DNA of 64,000 nt from contig NC_089273.1 of the NCBI RefSeq assembly GCF_963678975.1, positions 22,090,356-22,154,355 on the forward strand, in the 5' to 3' direction. Origin of the DNA: Dysidea avara (lineage: Eukaryota; Porifera; Demospongiae; Dictyoceratida; Dysideidae). The notes below the pieces were generated by a model. It was given only the letters and a program-made list of their open reading frames with translations. It did no database searches and was not told the origin of the DNA. Positions within the stretch are counted from its first letter, which is position 1; every line of letters starts with the position of its first letter. The position numbers and the translations under genes are program-made. Of the stretch, positions 50,201 through 60,763 are shown one piece after another.

Positions 50201-50359
50201 AGGGTCTGGAATGCTTAGTATAGTAGAGTTGAACCGGATTACCAAAAACTGGTGCAACCAATCAGAACGCTCCTCGTTTAATCAGCGCATTTTTGTTTAT
50301 GTTACGTCAAAAGAATGAATCAAATGCCCAACTAGGTGATACTAAGCATACCAGACCCT
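50201..50359. repeat. Palindrome-ended module inside the left terminus only
   Basis: AGGGTCTGGAATGCTTAGTA at 50,201 is nearly inverted at 50,339-50,359, enclosing 117 bp. The enclosed part holds a CCAAT box (about 50,256) and TTACGTCA (about 50,302). The right terminus lacks it. It may be a nested insertion or the transposase promoter. Confidence 0.7.
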
Positions 50360-50539
50360 AGTCTCGCGTGGCCAGACCGCTGTTCCGCGCAGGGGCTTAT
50401 CGATTGTAGATTATAAGCGCCCGCGCCGAATAGGGTCTGGTACACTTCCGTTGTGTTCGCACTTTATTTAACAGTAATATGGCGTTGACCAACTCGTGCT
50501 GGTCTTTGCGCCTGTATTTGAGTGATGGACTCGAGGTAG

Positions 50540-53500
50540 ATGGAGTCTTGTGCTCTGTGTTTACAGCCTCAGTGTGACACTGACGGTTCTCGAAGATACC
50601 GCAAGTTGTTATATGGAAAGGCAAACAGTTGTTCAAATGAGCTGGCGATTTTGAATCGACTTATTTTTGCCACATGGCCAGGATTGTCAGTGAATTCTTT
50701 TGAGAAGCTAACTGAAGAAAAGGCATACTTCTGTGCACATTGTCAGAGAAACTTGATAAACTACAACAAAGCTGTTGTGAAAGTTAACCAGCTATCCTCT
50801 GACATTCTTTCTAATTTAAGTGCACCACCACAGACAGAGTTGTCTTGTTCCAGGCCACACACAGGAGAGAAGCGATCTGCTGAGACTGCCCAACTAGGGG
50901 AACCTGATCAAGAAAGAGAAGCTGATGAAAATGAAGCCATAGTAAGCAATTTTTATGTACCAGTATGCTCCTATACTAAATAGTCAAATAGAACACCACA
51001 TCAACAGTATCCACAGGACCCAATACTCCAGAAGTAACTGTGAGTAGCTATGCATGTTTAAAAATCTATCGAAATCATTATTTTGTAGGTGAAGATTAAA
51101 GGCAGAGATGGCCGCGTAAGGAACCACCGTATTACACCAAAGCGTAAACCAATTGTAACATCCCTAAGCAGAAAGTCGTACAATGCTACATCAGAGAAAG
51201 TTGTTGAGTCAGAGGACCTACATGACTGCACAATAAAAGCAATGGCCAATAAAGCTCGTGAAGAGATGAAGGTATTGAATTCTCCAACACATAAATCAAT
51301 GTTAAGGGAGTCTCCAAAACAACTTGAAAAGTTTAGTTGGGAATTATTGGGCTTAGAATTGAAGGAGGCTGTTCCTACACTTTGGATGTTCCTACATGAT
51401 CTACTGCCTAATGCTAAGGAGAAGTTTATCTGTTTCATAGTTTCGATGGTATTGAAGATGCAATGCAAACAACTTGCCAAATTCAAAAGGCTGTGTCAAT
51501 GATGTTATATGCAAATGGAGTACACAAGCAGGTATTAATGTTGTCTGTTTAATGACTCTTCTACTATTTGTAACAGGTTTTTCGATGCTTACAACCATTT
51601 ATGATCACCGTATCAGTGACAGCAACTGCTAACACTGTTAGAAAACTGTCTGATAATCATGATGCAGATGTGATATCTTGGGTGAACAAGCTATTGATGA
51701 CTATTAAGGTTAGACATGTTCATAATCTCAAACTTTTTAAACACACCTTATCGTCTTAACATCTTTAACAGGCTGTAGGACCAGGTGACTTTTAGCACTA
51801 TAATAAAATAAATAAAAAATAATGGTTATTAGCATTGAAATTAAAATACTTTTAGGTATCCGATGACCAGCCACGGGCCAATAGTGACCCATTACTTTGT
51901 TTGGATATGGCAAATGATGGAAACGACAGCGACGAAGATGATGATTGCAGCTGCTGCAGTGACTCTTCATTTGGAGATTTTTTATCTGATGATGACTTTG
52001 ATCTCAACGATGATGATGAATTTGATCTGGATGATGACGATGACTTTGACCTGAATGATTTGCAAGATGCGAATACTGAGAGTGCTATAAATGAGAGTTG
52101 TCATCCAAGACATGATAACGGTGTCACGGCAGCAGAAGTGCACCAAAGTCCTATGTTGATCCAGTCACCAGTTAGCCCTGATGAGATCAGCTTAACTGTT
52201 TCTGCCAACCAGCCAGTGAATGGATATGTCATAGTAGGGGACAACATAGATAAGAATGTACGGCCTTCGTTCCAACGTCATGACCGTACTACACGGTCAT
52301 TGCATTATTTTCATTCATATGCTGTGCAGAATAGAGTCAACACTGCTGAAATATCAGATGATTGTCCTTCTTCTATTGACATATATCCTGATAATTTTTT
52401 GCCTAGCTCGGATGATGTGGAGAAGTTACTCAGTGAATTTGAAACCCTAGTAGCAAGGTGTGTATTCTGCTGCTTAGTGTCTCTTTGTAATACATTGATT
52501 ATTGTAGGATTTTGGTGCAAAGCATGGAGCAATTCAAGGATCAGCAAAGTTTGGTGACATGGCATATCCCCAGTGCATTTTCTAAGGAAATGGCTTGCAA
52601 GTCTGAAGTGGTATGTATATTCATATATAACTGATTCTATAAAATTTGTACAGTAGATAGGTATGTGTCATGGATTTGTTGTATTAGATATATAATATAC
52701 TGTAGGCGACGTAATCTAAATTTTCTGATACTTGTGATATATGTAATATCTATCTGCATCTAGGTACCACTTGGTGTGATTCTGAAGAATGAAGCTCTGC
52801 TGAAGGAAATGACTGAGGTGTTAGATGATTTGAGTAACTATGTTCCAGTGCATGTTGCAACCAAGACAGTGTCTGTAGAGGGAAAAGATTATACAGTTGA
52901 TGACTCAAGATTAATCAAGATCTTGCTTTTTGGTGATCAGTTAACTGCTGCTCGTGCTAGAGGTGCCATTACATTACGGGATGATGACACATCAGCTTTA
53001 CATCGATTGGAGGGTTTTGTTCCTGCTGTTGCTGACTGGCATGCTAGAATGTGTCTATTACAGGTAACAGGTATATTATTTGAGTACAAGTGTTACTAAT
53101 ATACTACAGGCAATGTGGAAGCGACTATACACCAAGAAGTCAAGTAAAGATAAAGGCACGCTGTATCAACTTAGGAACTTAATCAACCGTACTGCCGTTA
53201 AGAGTGATCCTTCTAAGTGCATGAAGGCAACAGAAGATTTTTTGATGGTTGTGTTGCACGGGTACATTGTTGCTGGTGCCACAAAGCTTATGAAAGATGA
53301 GCCATCCAGAGTTTTTACTTGCAATGATGTTGCCAAATGCGTAGTTCGAAATTGGATCAAGATGAATTTATTCTCAAGCAACTCAAAAATACCACCCAAA
53401 GGAACTGACTACAGTTATGCACTGGATGTCATGAGTTTAGGCTTGCTGTGGCATGGCTTCCATGATGCTGTACAAGAGGGTGATGGCGATCACATTATTA

Positions 53501-54030
53501 GATATTGGCGGTTTCTGATGCCTGTATTTAAACATACTGGCCGCCGAAATTATGCTTTGGAAGCATTCAAATTATTATCTCAGACTATGGTGATGTCACC
53601 TAGACAGGTTACTGAGCTAAAGTGGGGGAGAACTATCAATACTGTTGGAAGAATTGGACACAATATAGCTTGCGATCTACATATGGAACATTTAAATGGG
53701 CGTGTGAAGTCTATGATGGAGAACCTGGGTTCAAATTTGAAGCCCCAGTGCATACAAACTGTAGGACGTACACTGGGCATTATCAATAAGCTGTGTGGTC
53801 GTTTTGAAGATGAGGCTGATGCTAGTAAGAATAAGGACTATCACACATTTCCTGCATTTAAAAAAAATTTGGCTATGATAGTATCTCAATAATTGGTGTC
53901 AGATGATGTGTTCAGTGAAAGTAGTCAACAGAATCTCCAATCGTACAAGAGGAGTCCTTTATTCCAAACATTTGATTGGAAAGCAGTGACTGAGTGGCTT
54001 AAAGAGAAAATTATAAACTTAGATCTTTAA
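50540..54030 (+). pseudogene. DUF6589-like putative transposase, seven exons, two lesions
   Basis: Exons by splice sites and open frames: 50540-50941, 51089-51531, 51577-51708, 51856-52457, 52508-52610, 52764-53063, 53110-53892 (or to 54030). About 920-970 residues. Exon 1 has cysteine pairs (CALC, CAHC) suggesting a zinc finger. Exon 4 opens with a D-rich acidic run, then GYVIVGDNIDKNVR and RTTRSLHYFHSYAVQ. Exon 6 has LLFGDQLTAAR and ADWHARM. Exon 7 has CDLHMEHLNG. I recognise this series as DUF6589-like. The D of GDNID, D of GDQLT and E of MEHLN are candidate DDE residues (inferred). Lesions: a one-base frame break in exon 2 between about 51,410 and 51,440, and TAA at 53,890-53,892 with 45 more open codons to 54,030. 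A short intron could explain the first. Role: cutting and joining element ends in the nucleus. Confidence 0.75.
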
Positions 54031-54039
54031 AATTGTATT

Positions 54040-55600
54040 TTAATTATTGTTTTTACACTTAGCACAAACACACAATCGAGCACACAAATCACAACATCTA
54101 CATGCAACAATATCGTGTTTGTCAACATCACTGAAAAGAAAATCTTTGAACAAGAGCGTTCTTCTACAGTGAGATTGATTCTCTCCATAAATCTTAACGG
54201 GCTTTGAAATGTGTGTCATGGCTCCTTTCCCATAGTATAAAATGGATTCTGCCTCACTACTATCTCGTCCAGCTCTACCAGATTCTTGAACCAATTCTTC
54301 CAAGGAATTGGGTGCACCCCAGTTGATGATTCGAGTTATATCTCGACAATCCACCCCCAAGCCAAAAGCAGTAGTGGCAATGATCAACCTTAAGTTGGTC
54401 TTTTCTTTACAGAATTCTTGTAGGGTCTTCTCCTGTATCACTGTTCTAGATGCCGATGTAAAAAGACTGAGCATTCGAAAAGGAAATATACTGGGAGCTG
54501 TTGGTGGTATAGCAATGTTCTGTTTTAGTAGCCTCTTGATTCTTACATGGAAATCACCACACTGCGGCAAACTTTGACAAAACAAAACTGTTTTAGGCAT
54601 GTCAGCCTTCATGCTTATAAGCTCCTGAGCTAGTATTGAACAAAGATCAGCCATTTTAGGCATAGGGACAACAAAGTACTTGATGTTTGGCCTCTCAGGA
54701 GGAAGTCCGACCATTGTAACATTAGTCATTGACAAACGTTCAAAGATACTCTTCACTGTTTCATGTGTAGCAGTGGCTGTGAGAGCAAGAATGTTTACTT
54801 CCTTATTAATCAAGCTCCGGATTGTCCCTATCTCAGCAAACGTCCTCCGAAACTTGTCACCCCTATATTTTGGAAAACAAATGTGTAGTTAAAATTAATC
54901 ACGTCTACCTAAAAGTGTAGGTGGTACACTAAAGAGGTCTGACACCCCTTTCACCCTTGTAATTACTGCTATAGCAAATTATAAATCAAAAACATGTGGT
55001 GGAACTGTATCAGATATCTCGGAAGTTGCCACACCCCGGCTAAGAGCTGGCTTACCATATCTTCACACAGTGAGCCTCATCTACAACAAATCCTACTAAG
55101 TTTTGGGAGTACACAGAAGTCAACAACATTTTCCTGATCTTTGCATTGCCCAGTAAACTTTCTGGACTGATATACACAAGTTGTACTTTGCCTTTCAATA
55201 CATCATCTATGTTTTCGAGTTTTTCTCCAACATACTCCACTGATAGGCCTTTCTGAGATAAAATTCTTTTTTGATCCATCATCAGGGCTGTCAAAGGGCT
55301 TACAACTAAAACAATGCTTTCCATTTGGCACCCTGTAAGTAAAATAAAACCACTGAACCAAATTACTTACTGATTAGTCTTACCTCTCAGTTTATCAAAA
55401 ATCAGCGGAAGAACTGCATATATGAGAGACTTCCCATAACCAGTCGGCAAAACAACCAACGTGTCATTTCCAGACAAGAAGCTTTGTATCGCATCGCGCT
55501 GCTTGGGTTTGATGGTGTCTAAACCTAGATCTTGAATGGAATCTTCAATTGCTGCATCTATAATAGACGAACTTCCACAGACATGGGCAGTCCTTTCCAT
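54040..55600 (-). CDS. RecQ-type DNA helicase carried by the transposon
   Basis: Exons 55600-55384, 55332-55056 and 54862-54040 (217+277+823 nt; 438 residues) with introns of 51 and 193 bp. Superfamily 2 motifs in order: I PTGYGKS, Ia VVSPLTALMMDQ, II DEAHC followed by the RecQ signature WGDKFRRTF (split by intron 2), III ALTATAT, IV TVLFCQS, V TTAFGLGVD, VI QESGRAGRD. It ends in a cysteine cluster (CCDLCARLCVCAKC). HRDC and a winged-helix domain are not evident, so it is a compact RecQ core. The frame is intact with all ATPase residues, unlike its partner gene. It is convergent with the DUF6589 gene and inside shared inverted ends, so it is element cargo rather than a host RecQ. Probable role: unwinding 3'-to-5' during transposition (family knowledge; not shown here). 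Confidence 0.9.
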
Positions 55601-55831
55601 TTCTAAGTCTTAAATAAAATCTATCCGGCGCCTATAGGTGGATGGAAATAATTTACACCCAACATTTTGCTGGGTCGCGAACACAACTGGCCTATTGGAA
55701 GTGTACCAGACCCTATTCGGCGCGGGCGCTTATAATCTACAATCGATAAGCCCCTGCGCGGAACAGCGGTCTGGCCACGCGAGACTAACCAGACCCTTAC
55801 TCTATGCGAATGGGCGGGCGCCGCCAGACTA

Positions 55832-55840
55832 CCTTGAAGT
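55832..55840. repeat. Right candidate target-site duplication
   Basis: CCTTGAAGT; see the left partner at 50,158-50,166. Confidence 0.6.
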
Positions 55841-56020
55841 GTTGTCTAATCCCCTACTAGGGGGTGGGGGACCTGGGGGCCTAGCCGGATTTGACAGCCG
55901 ATTTTGCCCAAGTAGTGGGGAATTTGACACCACGAATTGTCAAATCCCCTGTATTCCCCCACTGGGGGGGGGGGGGGAGGGTGGGTGGGTGGGCATGATA
56001 TTGACAAGTGCATTTAAAAG

Positions 56021-56077
56021 GTGCTTATCCAGTAATGAGGTGCCTATCCAGTAATGAGGTGCTTATCCAGTAATGAG
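56021..56077. repeat. Tandem 19-bp repeat, three units
   Basis: GTGCTTATCCAGTAATGAG three times, with one C/T change in the middle unit. Confidence 0.95.
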
Positions 56078-56712
56078 GTCATTGAGGTGTAGGAATTAAT
56101 AAAGATATTGCAATTAGGCCGCCGCATAAAAATTAAATTAAAAATATTGTAATCATTACTGTTCATTCTCAGTAAATAGTAGCTATAGGGTCAAAAACTG
56201 TGGTTTTGTGACCAACCACTGGCTAACAAAAGTTTGATAGTTTACTTTTAAACAAAATGAGCCCCCACCTGGGCTACATTTATACGTCCAGTAGCTAGCC
56301 AACATGAAAAAATATAGTAATGAAAATTTTAAATAAGGTTCTTTTAAGACTAATTTAGGGTCAAGGAATCCATTTTTGATGTTATTTTTTGATTGGGTTT
56401 TCCACTAACCAAGTTTGGTAGCTACCGGAAAAGACAACTCTAGCTAGTAGCTGTTTAAATACTCATCCACTTAATAGCATAAAGCATTCTTTCAGCTGCA
56501 CAGTCAGTAGCTAGTACCTTTCTTGACAGTGCACACCTCCTGAGAGTTAGTTAGCTGACTTAAACTTGCCCAACTCTGCACAGACTTGCACTGCTCATTC
56601 ATACCATTTAATGTCTTGCTCATCACTGGTCCTATATATAAAAGGCAGAGACTTTTACTGATTTTTGTCCTTCATTTTGTGCATTAAATCTTTACTAAAT
56701 GTTACCTCCATT

Positions 56713-57576
56713 CAGGGGCGGATCTAGGATTTATAAAAGGGGGGGCTAACTCAAGGTACCAATCTCTTGGGTAGAGGTGTGCGAAGCATATTGGAACTAG
56801 GGGGGTCTGGGGGCATGCCTCCCCCCCCCCCCCCCCCCCACCAGGAAAATTTTGAAAAATAGACGCTAAAATACTGCAATTTGGAGACATTTCCTCATAA
56901 AATTCATAATATTTTCTGCCTGTAGATATTTTATATACTGCCTTTATAGATATGGCTCTCTGAAGCATTTTGCTAATTGAAAAGTTTGGGAGACAACCAA
57001 GTACATGATGCACCCTCTCACAATTGTACAACACTGAATAGGTGCATGTTAGAATAATAATGTTGAAAGTGGAAAATTTTGAAGTTTGAACAATACAAGA
57101 TTGAATCTGAGAGCATTTTCAATGGAAAATGTGTACCTGAATTAAGTATTGCCATACATATTAACTACACAAGTAGATGAATGAAACGCTTTAAACAGAC
57201 CAATGCACTTCATTGTATGTATAGGTGTAGGCAGATTTGGAAAATTCCATAACTGAACCAACTATATACATGTTTCCAGTGAATGTTCTATTAGAGTAGT
57301 TAGCTGACTGCTCTATTAGAGTATCTCGATCTTGTACACCTCCAATGCTGATCCGGGTCCTTGTTGCATAAACTTTAACATAAATCCACTGATAATACCT
57401 TGGAAAGATGTTTATAAGGTGGTTTTATGAGTATTTGTATTATTAGTGATCATATAATTATGCTAAGACAAAATTTCAATATAATACTCAGCATATTGAT
57501 CAAATAAAGCCTAAATATGAAGGAGGGGGGGCTTCAACCCCCAACCCCCCCCCCCTCCCCCCTGGATCAGCCCCTG
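56713..57576. mobile_element. GGGGCGGATC-end element (copy c), 864 bp
   Basis: Begins CAGGGGCGGATCTAGG and ends CCTGGATCAGCCCCTG, flanked by an exact 5-bp duplication CCATT (56,708-56,712; 57,577-57,581). It contains a C run (56,819-56,839), two CTATTAGAG boxes (57,288-57,325) and a C-rich 3' part. No transposase. Confidence 0.85.
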
Positions 57577-57649
57577 CCATTTTAAGTCTCCAACAAGTGT
57601 ACATCACAGGGCTGAAAGTTTGGCTTCAATGCCTATGGTGGTTAGTTGT

Positions 57650-57860
57650 TTTCTTAACCTAACAATAGTAAATTTCTGTCACAACATGTATAGTGAACTG
57701 AACCACAGAGACATCAGTATGTTTCTGTGGGACTATAGTCATATGTTGCATTGTTCATGATCTTTAACTGGCTGTATGAGTCAGCTTGCTGGTAGTCTTG
57801 TTTATGCTATGATCACATGTTATGGACATGGTGATGTGTACATATTGGTTTACTAATCAC
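57650..57860. repeat. About 210-bp direct repeat, partner at 62,110-62,315
   Basis: Shared landmarks: AACAATAGTAAATT, CACAACATGTATAGTGAA, GATCACA-GTTATGG and GTGATGTGTACATATTGGTT-type ends. The two copies bracket gene copy 4, so the gene-bearing segment may have moved or duplicated as a block. Confidence 0.6.
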
Positions 57861-58429
57861 ATAGCCATTATGTTCTTGCTACAGTATAATTATATGTAAA
57901 GTAACTAAATTCAATATGACAAACTTCGATTGTTGTATAACTGTGCATAACGGGTTGTACATAATATAGTATGTACAAGTTGAGCTGGATCCTGAACAAC
58001 AGCTAAAAATTAAAAGTGGATATTTTCTGATGATTAGTGGAGACAGCAAAGGTGTCAATAACATGCACATATGGTTTGGCTACATTACAAGTTTGGGAAA
58101 AGGCTGTAGAATGGACACTGTACTTTTATGGCCTCCCCATAGGAAATGCTGTATGATGAAAATTTTGATTGGCCGTAAATATTATGTCAGATATTTGAAC
58201 GAAAAGATTTTGAAATATTTTTAGCGGGTCAAGCAGTACTACAAATGAGCCAAATTTCAAGATCGTGTGTAATTGCATCCATGAGTTATTAAATGTTTTT
58301 GAGGATCCAGTTCAACGCGTACATACTATAGCTGAAAACAAAGCATAATGGCTACTTTGGATGCATGTAGTTGGAATGTGTGTTCAGATGAAAATGATAA
58401 GCCTGGCGCCATTCTTTTGATGCAGTATA

Positions 58430-58906
58430 CAGGGGCGGATCCAGGAGGTGGCAAGGGGAGGGGCACAAACAGGCTAACTGGCTAAGTTGTAGGTGGTTGG
58501 AGCGGAAAGCCAGTTAGTTGCTGCATTTTTGAAGCAGCAAAAAAATCACCACTTAGTAGTGTCTCACTATTGATTTTTGACATTTTGGCTTTTGTAGATG
58601 GTTGTGGAGTCTTAAATACTGTGTGAAACGCTATGAATCTCTTAAACGACAGCAATACGATAATTATTTTTAGAGGCGCTTAGTACGCACGAAGGTGCTG
58701 GAGGCAATTTCACAGCTATATAGTTTGTTTTGGTTTCAGGTGAATTTGTAATAAATGCTACTAAAATGTGCATATAGTTTTCATGAGTTAATGGATCTGG
58801 CCCTGACATAAAATTTTGTATTTTAATCAGAAGTATATGGTTCCTCCAAAAGGTTAGGAGGAGGGGGGGCATTTGCCCCAAATGCCCCATCCTGGATCCG
58901 CCATTG
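58430..58906. mobile_element. GGGGCGGATCC-end element (copy d), 477 bp
   Basis: Begins CAGGGGCGGATCCAGGA and ends with the inverse of CAATGGCGGATCCAGGA. AGTATA is duplicated exactly at 58,424-58,429 and 58,907-58,912. The right end has GGGGGCATTTGCCCC as in copies a and b; the interior differs. Confidence 0.85.
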
Positions 58907-58912
58907 AGTATA

Positions 58913-60580
58913 TTTGGATTGACCTTTACAGCTACAAAGTTCATTCTCACAACACTGCACTTTTATAGAGTAAACATTAATGCTATTACAGCCAATTATA
59001 TGAAGCCAATTAACATATATTGTGTATGTGGTAGAGTTTGAATTGTATTTGCTTACAATTTTACTTGTGTCATAGCTTTCAGTCTGTAAACAGGAAAACT
59101 ACAGGAAAACTTGACAACTGTACACAGCATGATAAAATTATTTAAGATCTAGCCTTCAAATATGGCAATGTCAGCATTCATCTACAATGTGACTGAATGT
59201 GTCAGATTGCACTAGCTATAGCTAACACAACATACACATAAACAAAGCAACCACATTCCCTTCGACAGGTTAACCAATTTTACAGTGGATGCTACACCAT
59301 ACTGAGCCAGGTTAAAAAAAACAACATTCAAAACACTGCACAGAACTGTCTGTATATGCAGGGTCTGCATGGAGGAATGCCCCATGTTTTTTAAAGATGT
59401 ATGTTTTTGTGATCTTTTTTATTGCAATTGAATAAAAATGAAAGGCTTTGGCTTGTTTAAAAGAGTAACAACAGGAATTCATTATTTTTTTGCAATGATA
59501 CAGGAAAGTGTAAAATTATGTAATTGAGACTCATATACTTGTGCATGTGGATCAAACTACAGTACATTAAATTATAATAGTAGTAGTTAATTAGTTATCA
59601 GCCAAGTTCATACACTATCTAACAGGAGGAATGGTGACTCCTGATGTTTGGATTAGTAATATACCACATGTTGTTCTATTGACTCTGAATATATACACCT
59701 GTATACTTTTGTGGTGTGGGAAAGCTTTACCTATTGTGAGAGCAGTACCATTATGAACAATTAAGCTGTAAGGGACAGCACAAGATTCTAATCTACCCAA
59801 GCAATATATAGGTAAACAAATTTGTAATTAATACTTATAGCTTTAACTTGTTGCATGAGATTTTCTCCTATAAAGTATAGCTCCAGTAGATAATCTCTTG
59901 TATTTATTAACATACAAAAGAAAATATTATTCAGGGATGGTTCTAGAAAAGGTGTGCCAGTTGCAGATATTAGTTCTTAGTGAGGAAACTTGTGGTGCAA
60001 TCCCCAGATACTGAGAAAGGGTCACATTCTAAACAAACGACTGATGAAATTTAACATATTAATCAATTTTATTATACAGACTCATAAAAGATGCAATATT
60101 TAGATTTCATAGCCGTCCAAAATTTGAATGGATTCAACAGAAGTTGTGATGGGCCTGGTATACAGCCAAGATGTAACCAGTATGTAAACAGATTTCTTTC
60201 AAACTTCACAATTGCTTAAATCATGTTGCAAAATCACTATTTCAATGTGTATTTTAAAACCACTCCCCAGCTACATAGTAAAATAATAATTATTGTCACA
60301 TACATGTATAACAGGTATTTTGTAGCTTTCTATGAAAGGTTTTCATCTTTTCATGCTGTGCCATTCAGGGTCTATATTATTTAGTACCAAGAGCTGATTC
60401 GTATTGATACATTTATAGTACGTAGAAGAGTGTCAACTCAAAAAGAGCAAAATCTCTCTTTATACATGATTATTATATTTTGATCATGTGAAGATGTAAT
60501 CTGTAACAGGAGATATACAACATATACACATAGTTCAATGCTGGCTGCCTAGCTAGCTAGTTAACCTCAATCACCACATT
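58913..60580. other. Gene-free stretch, partly paralogous to 41.1-41.3 kb
   Basis: No gene. The part at 59,840-59,950 matches the unit B segment at about 41,110-41,225 (CTATAGCTTTAA, GTAGATAATCT), so the upstream DNA of copies 3 and 4 shares ancestry well beyond the promoter. Confidence 0.5.
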
Positions 60581-60584
60581 CCTA

Positions 60585-60598
60585 TAAGTGGTTAACCA
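60585..60598 (+). promoter_or_regulatory. Shared upstream box, AAGTGGTTAACCA form (copy 4)
   Basis: ATAAGTGGTTAACCA, diverged at the 5' half from the CATGTGG form, about 80 bp above the TATA box. Confidence 0.4.
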
Positions 60599-60678
60599 TT
60601 TCATACAAGTGCTGCATCACTAACCAGAAGCCTACACCTGGACAAACGATTCCCTACAAGTGAACATGAAGAACAAGC

Positions 60679-60687
60679 TATATAAGG
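60679..60687 (+). promoter_or_regulatory. TATA box of copy 4
   Basis: TATATAAGG, 77 bp upstream of the start codon. Confidence 0.7.
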
Positions 60688-60763
60688 CTGCTCAGCTACA
60701 CTCTGAAGTATCAAGCAAGTGCAAGGTGCTTTATAAACTGTTGCTGATTGTTTGAACTCAACT

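Larger units (their letters stand above)
50167..55831. mobile_element. 5.7-kb DNA transposon with DUF6589-like and RecQ genes
   Basis: Outer inverted repeats of about 43 bp start TAGTCTGGCGGCGCC (50,167-50,209; 55,789-55,831) and end AGTAAGGGTCTGG. Inner inverted repeats of 91 bp (50,359-50,449; 55,697-55,787) are almost identical. At the left, 149 bp separate the two blocks; at the right they adjoin. Inside are two convergent split genes with 9 bp between their stop codons. This is a complete two-gene transposon by structure, though the first gene has a frame break and a stop near its end. Organisation recalls Academ elements with a helicase (from memory). Helitrons are excluded by the inverted ends and the lack of a Rep domain. 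Confidence 0.88.

Noticed and set aside
50993-51035. Possible small exon reading STGPNTPEVT between exons 1 and 2 of the DUF6589-like gene
   Set aside because: It has an acceptor and a donor but its phase does not fit the best exon 1 donor, and exon 1 to exon 2 joins in frame without it. Could be an alternative exon.
54040-55600. Host RecQ gene overlapped by chance by a transposon
   Set aside because: It lies entirely within matched inverted ends, is compact, and is convergent with the element's other gene; host RecQ proteins normally have extra C-terminal domains.
50167-55831. Helitron or helentron identity for the helicase-bearing element
   Set aside because: It has inverted terminal repeats, a likely target duplication and a RecQ rather than Pif1 helicase, and lacks a Rep endonuclease.
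55638-56054. 138-residue plus-strand frame
   Set aside because: Runs through the right inverted repeat of the transposon and the GC-rich flank; low complexity.
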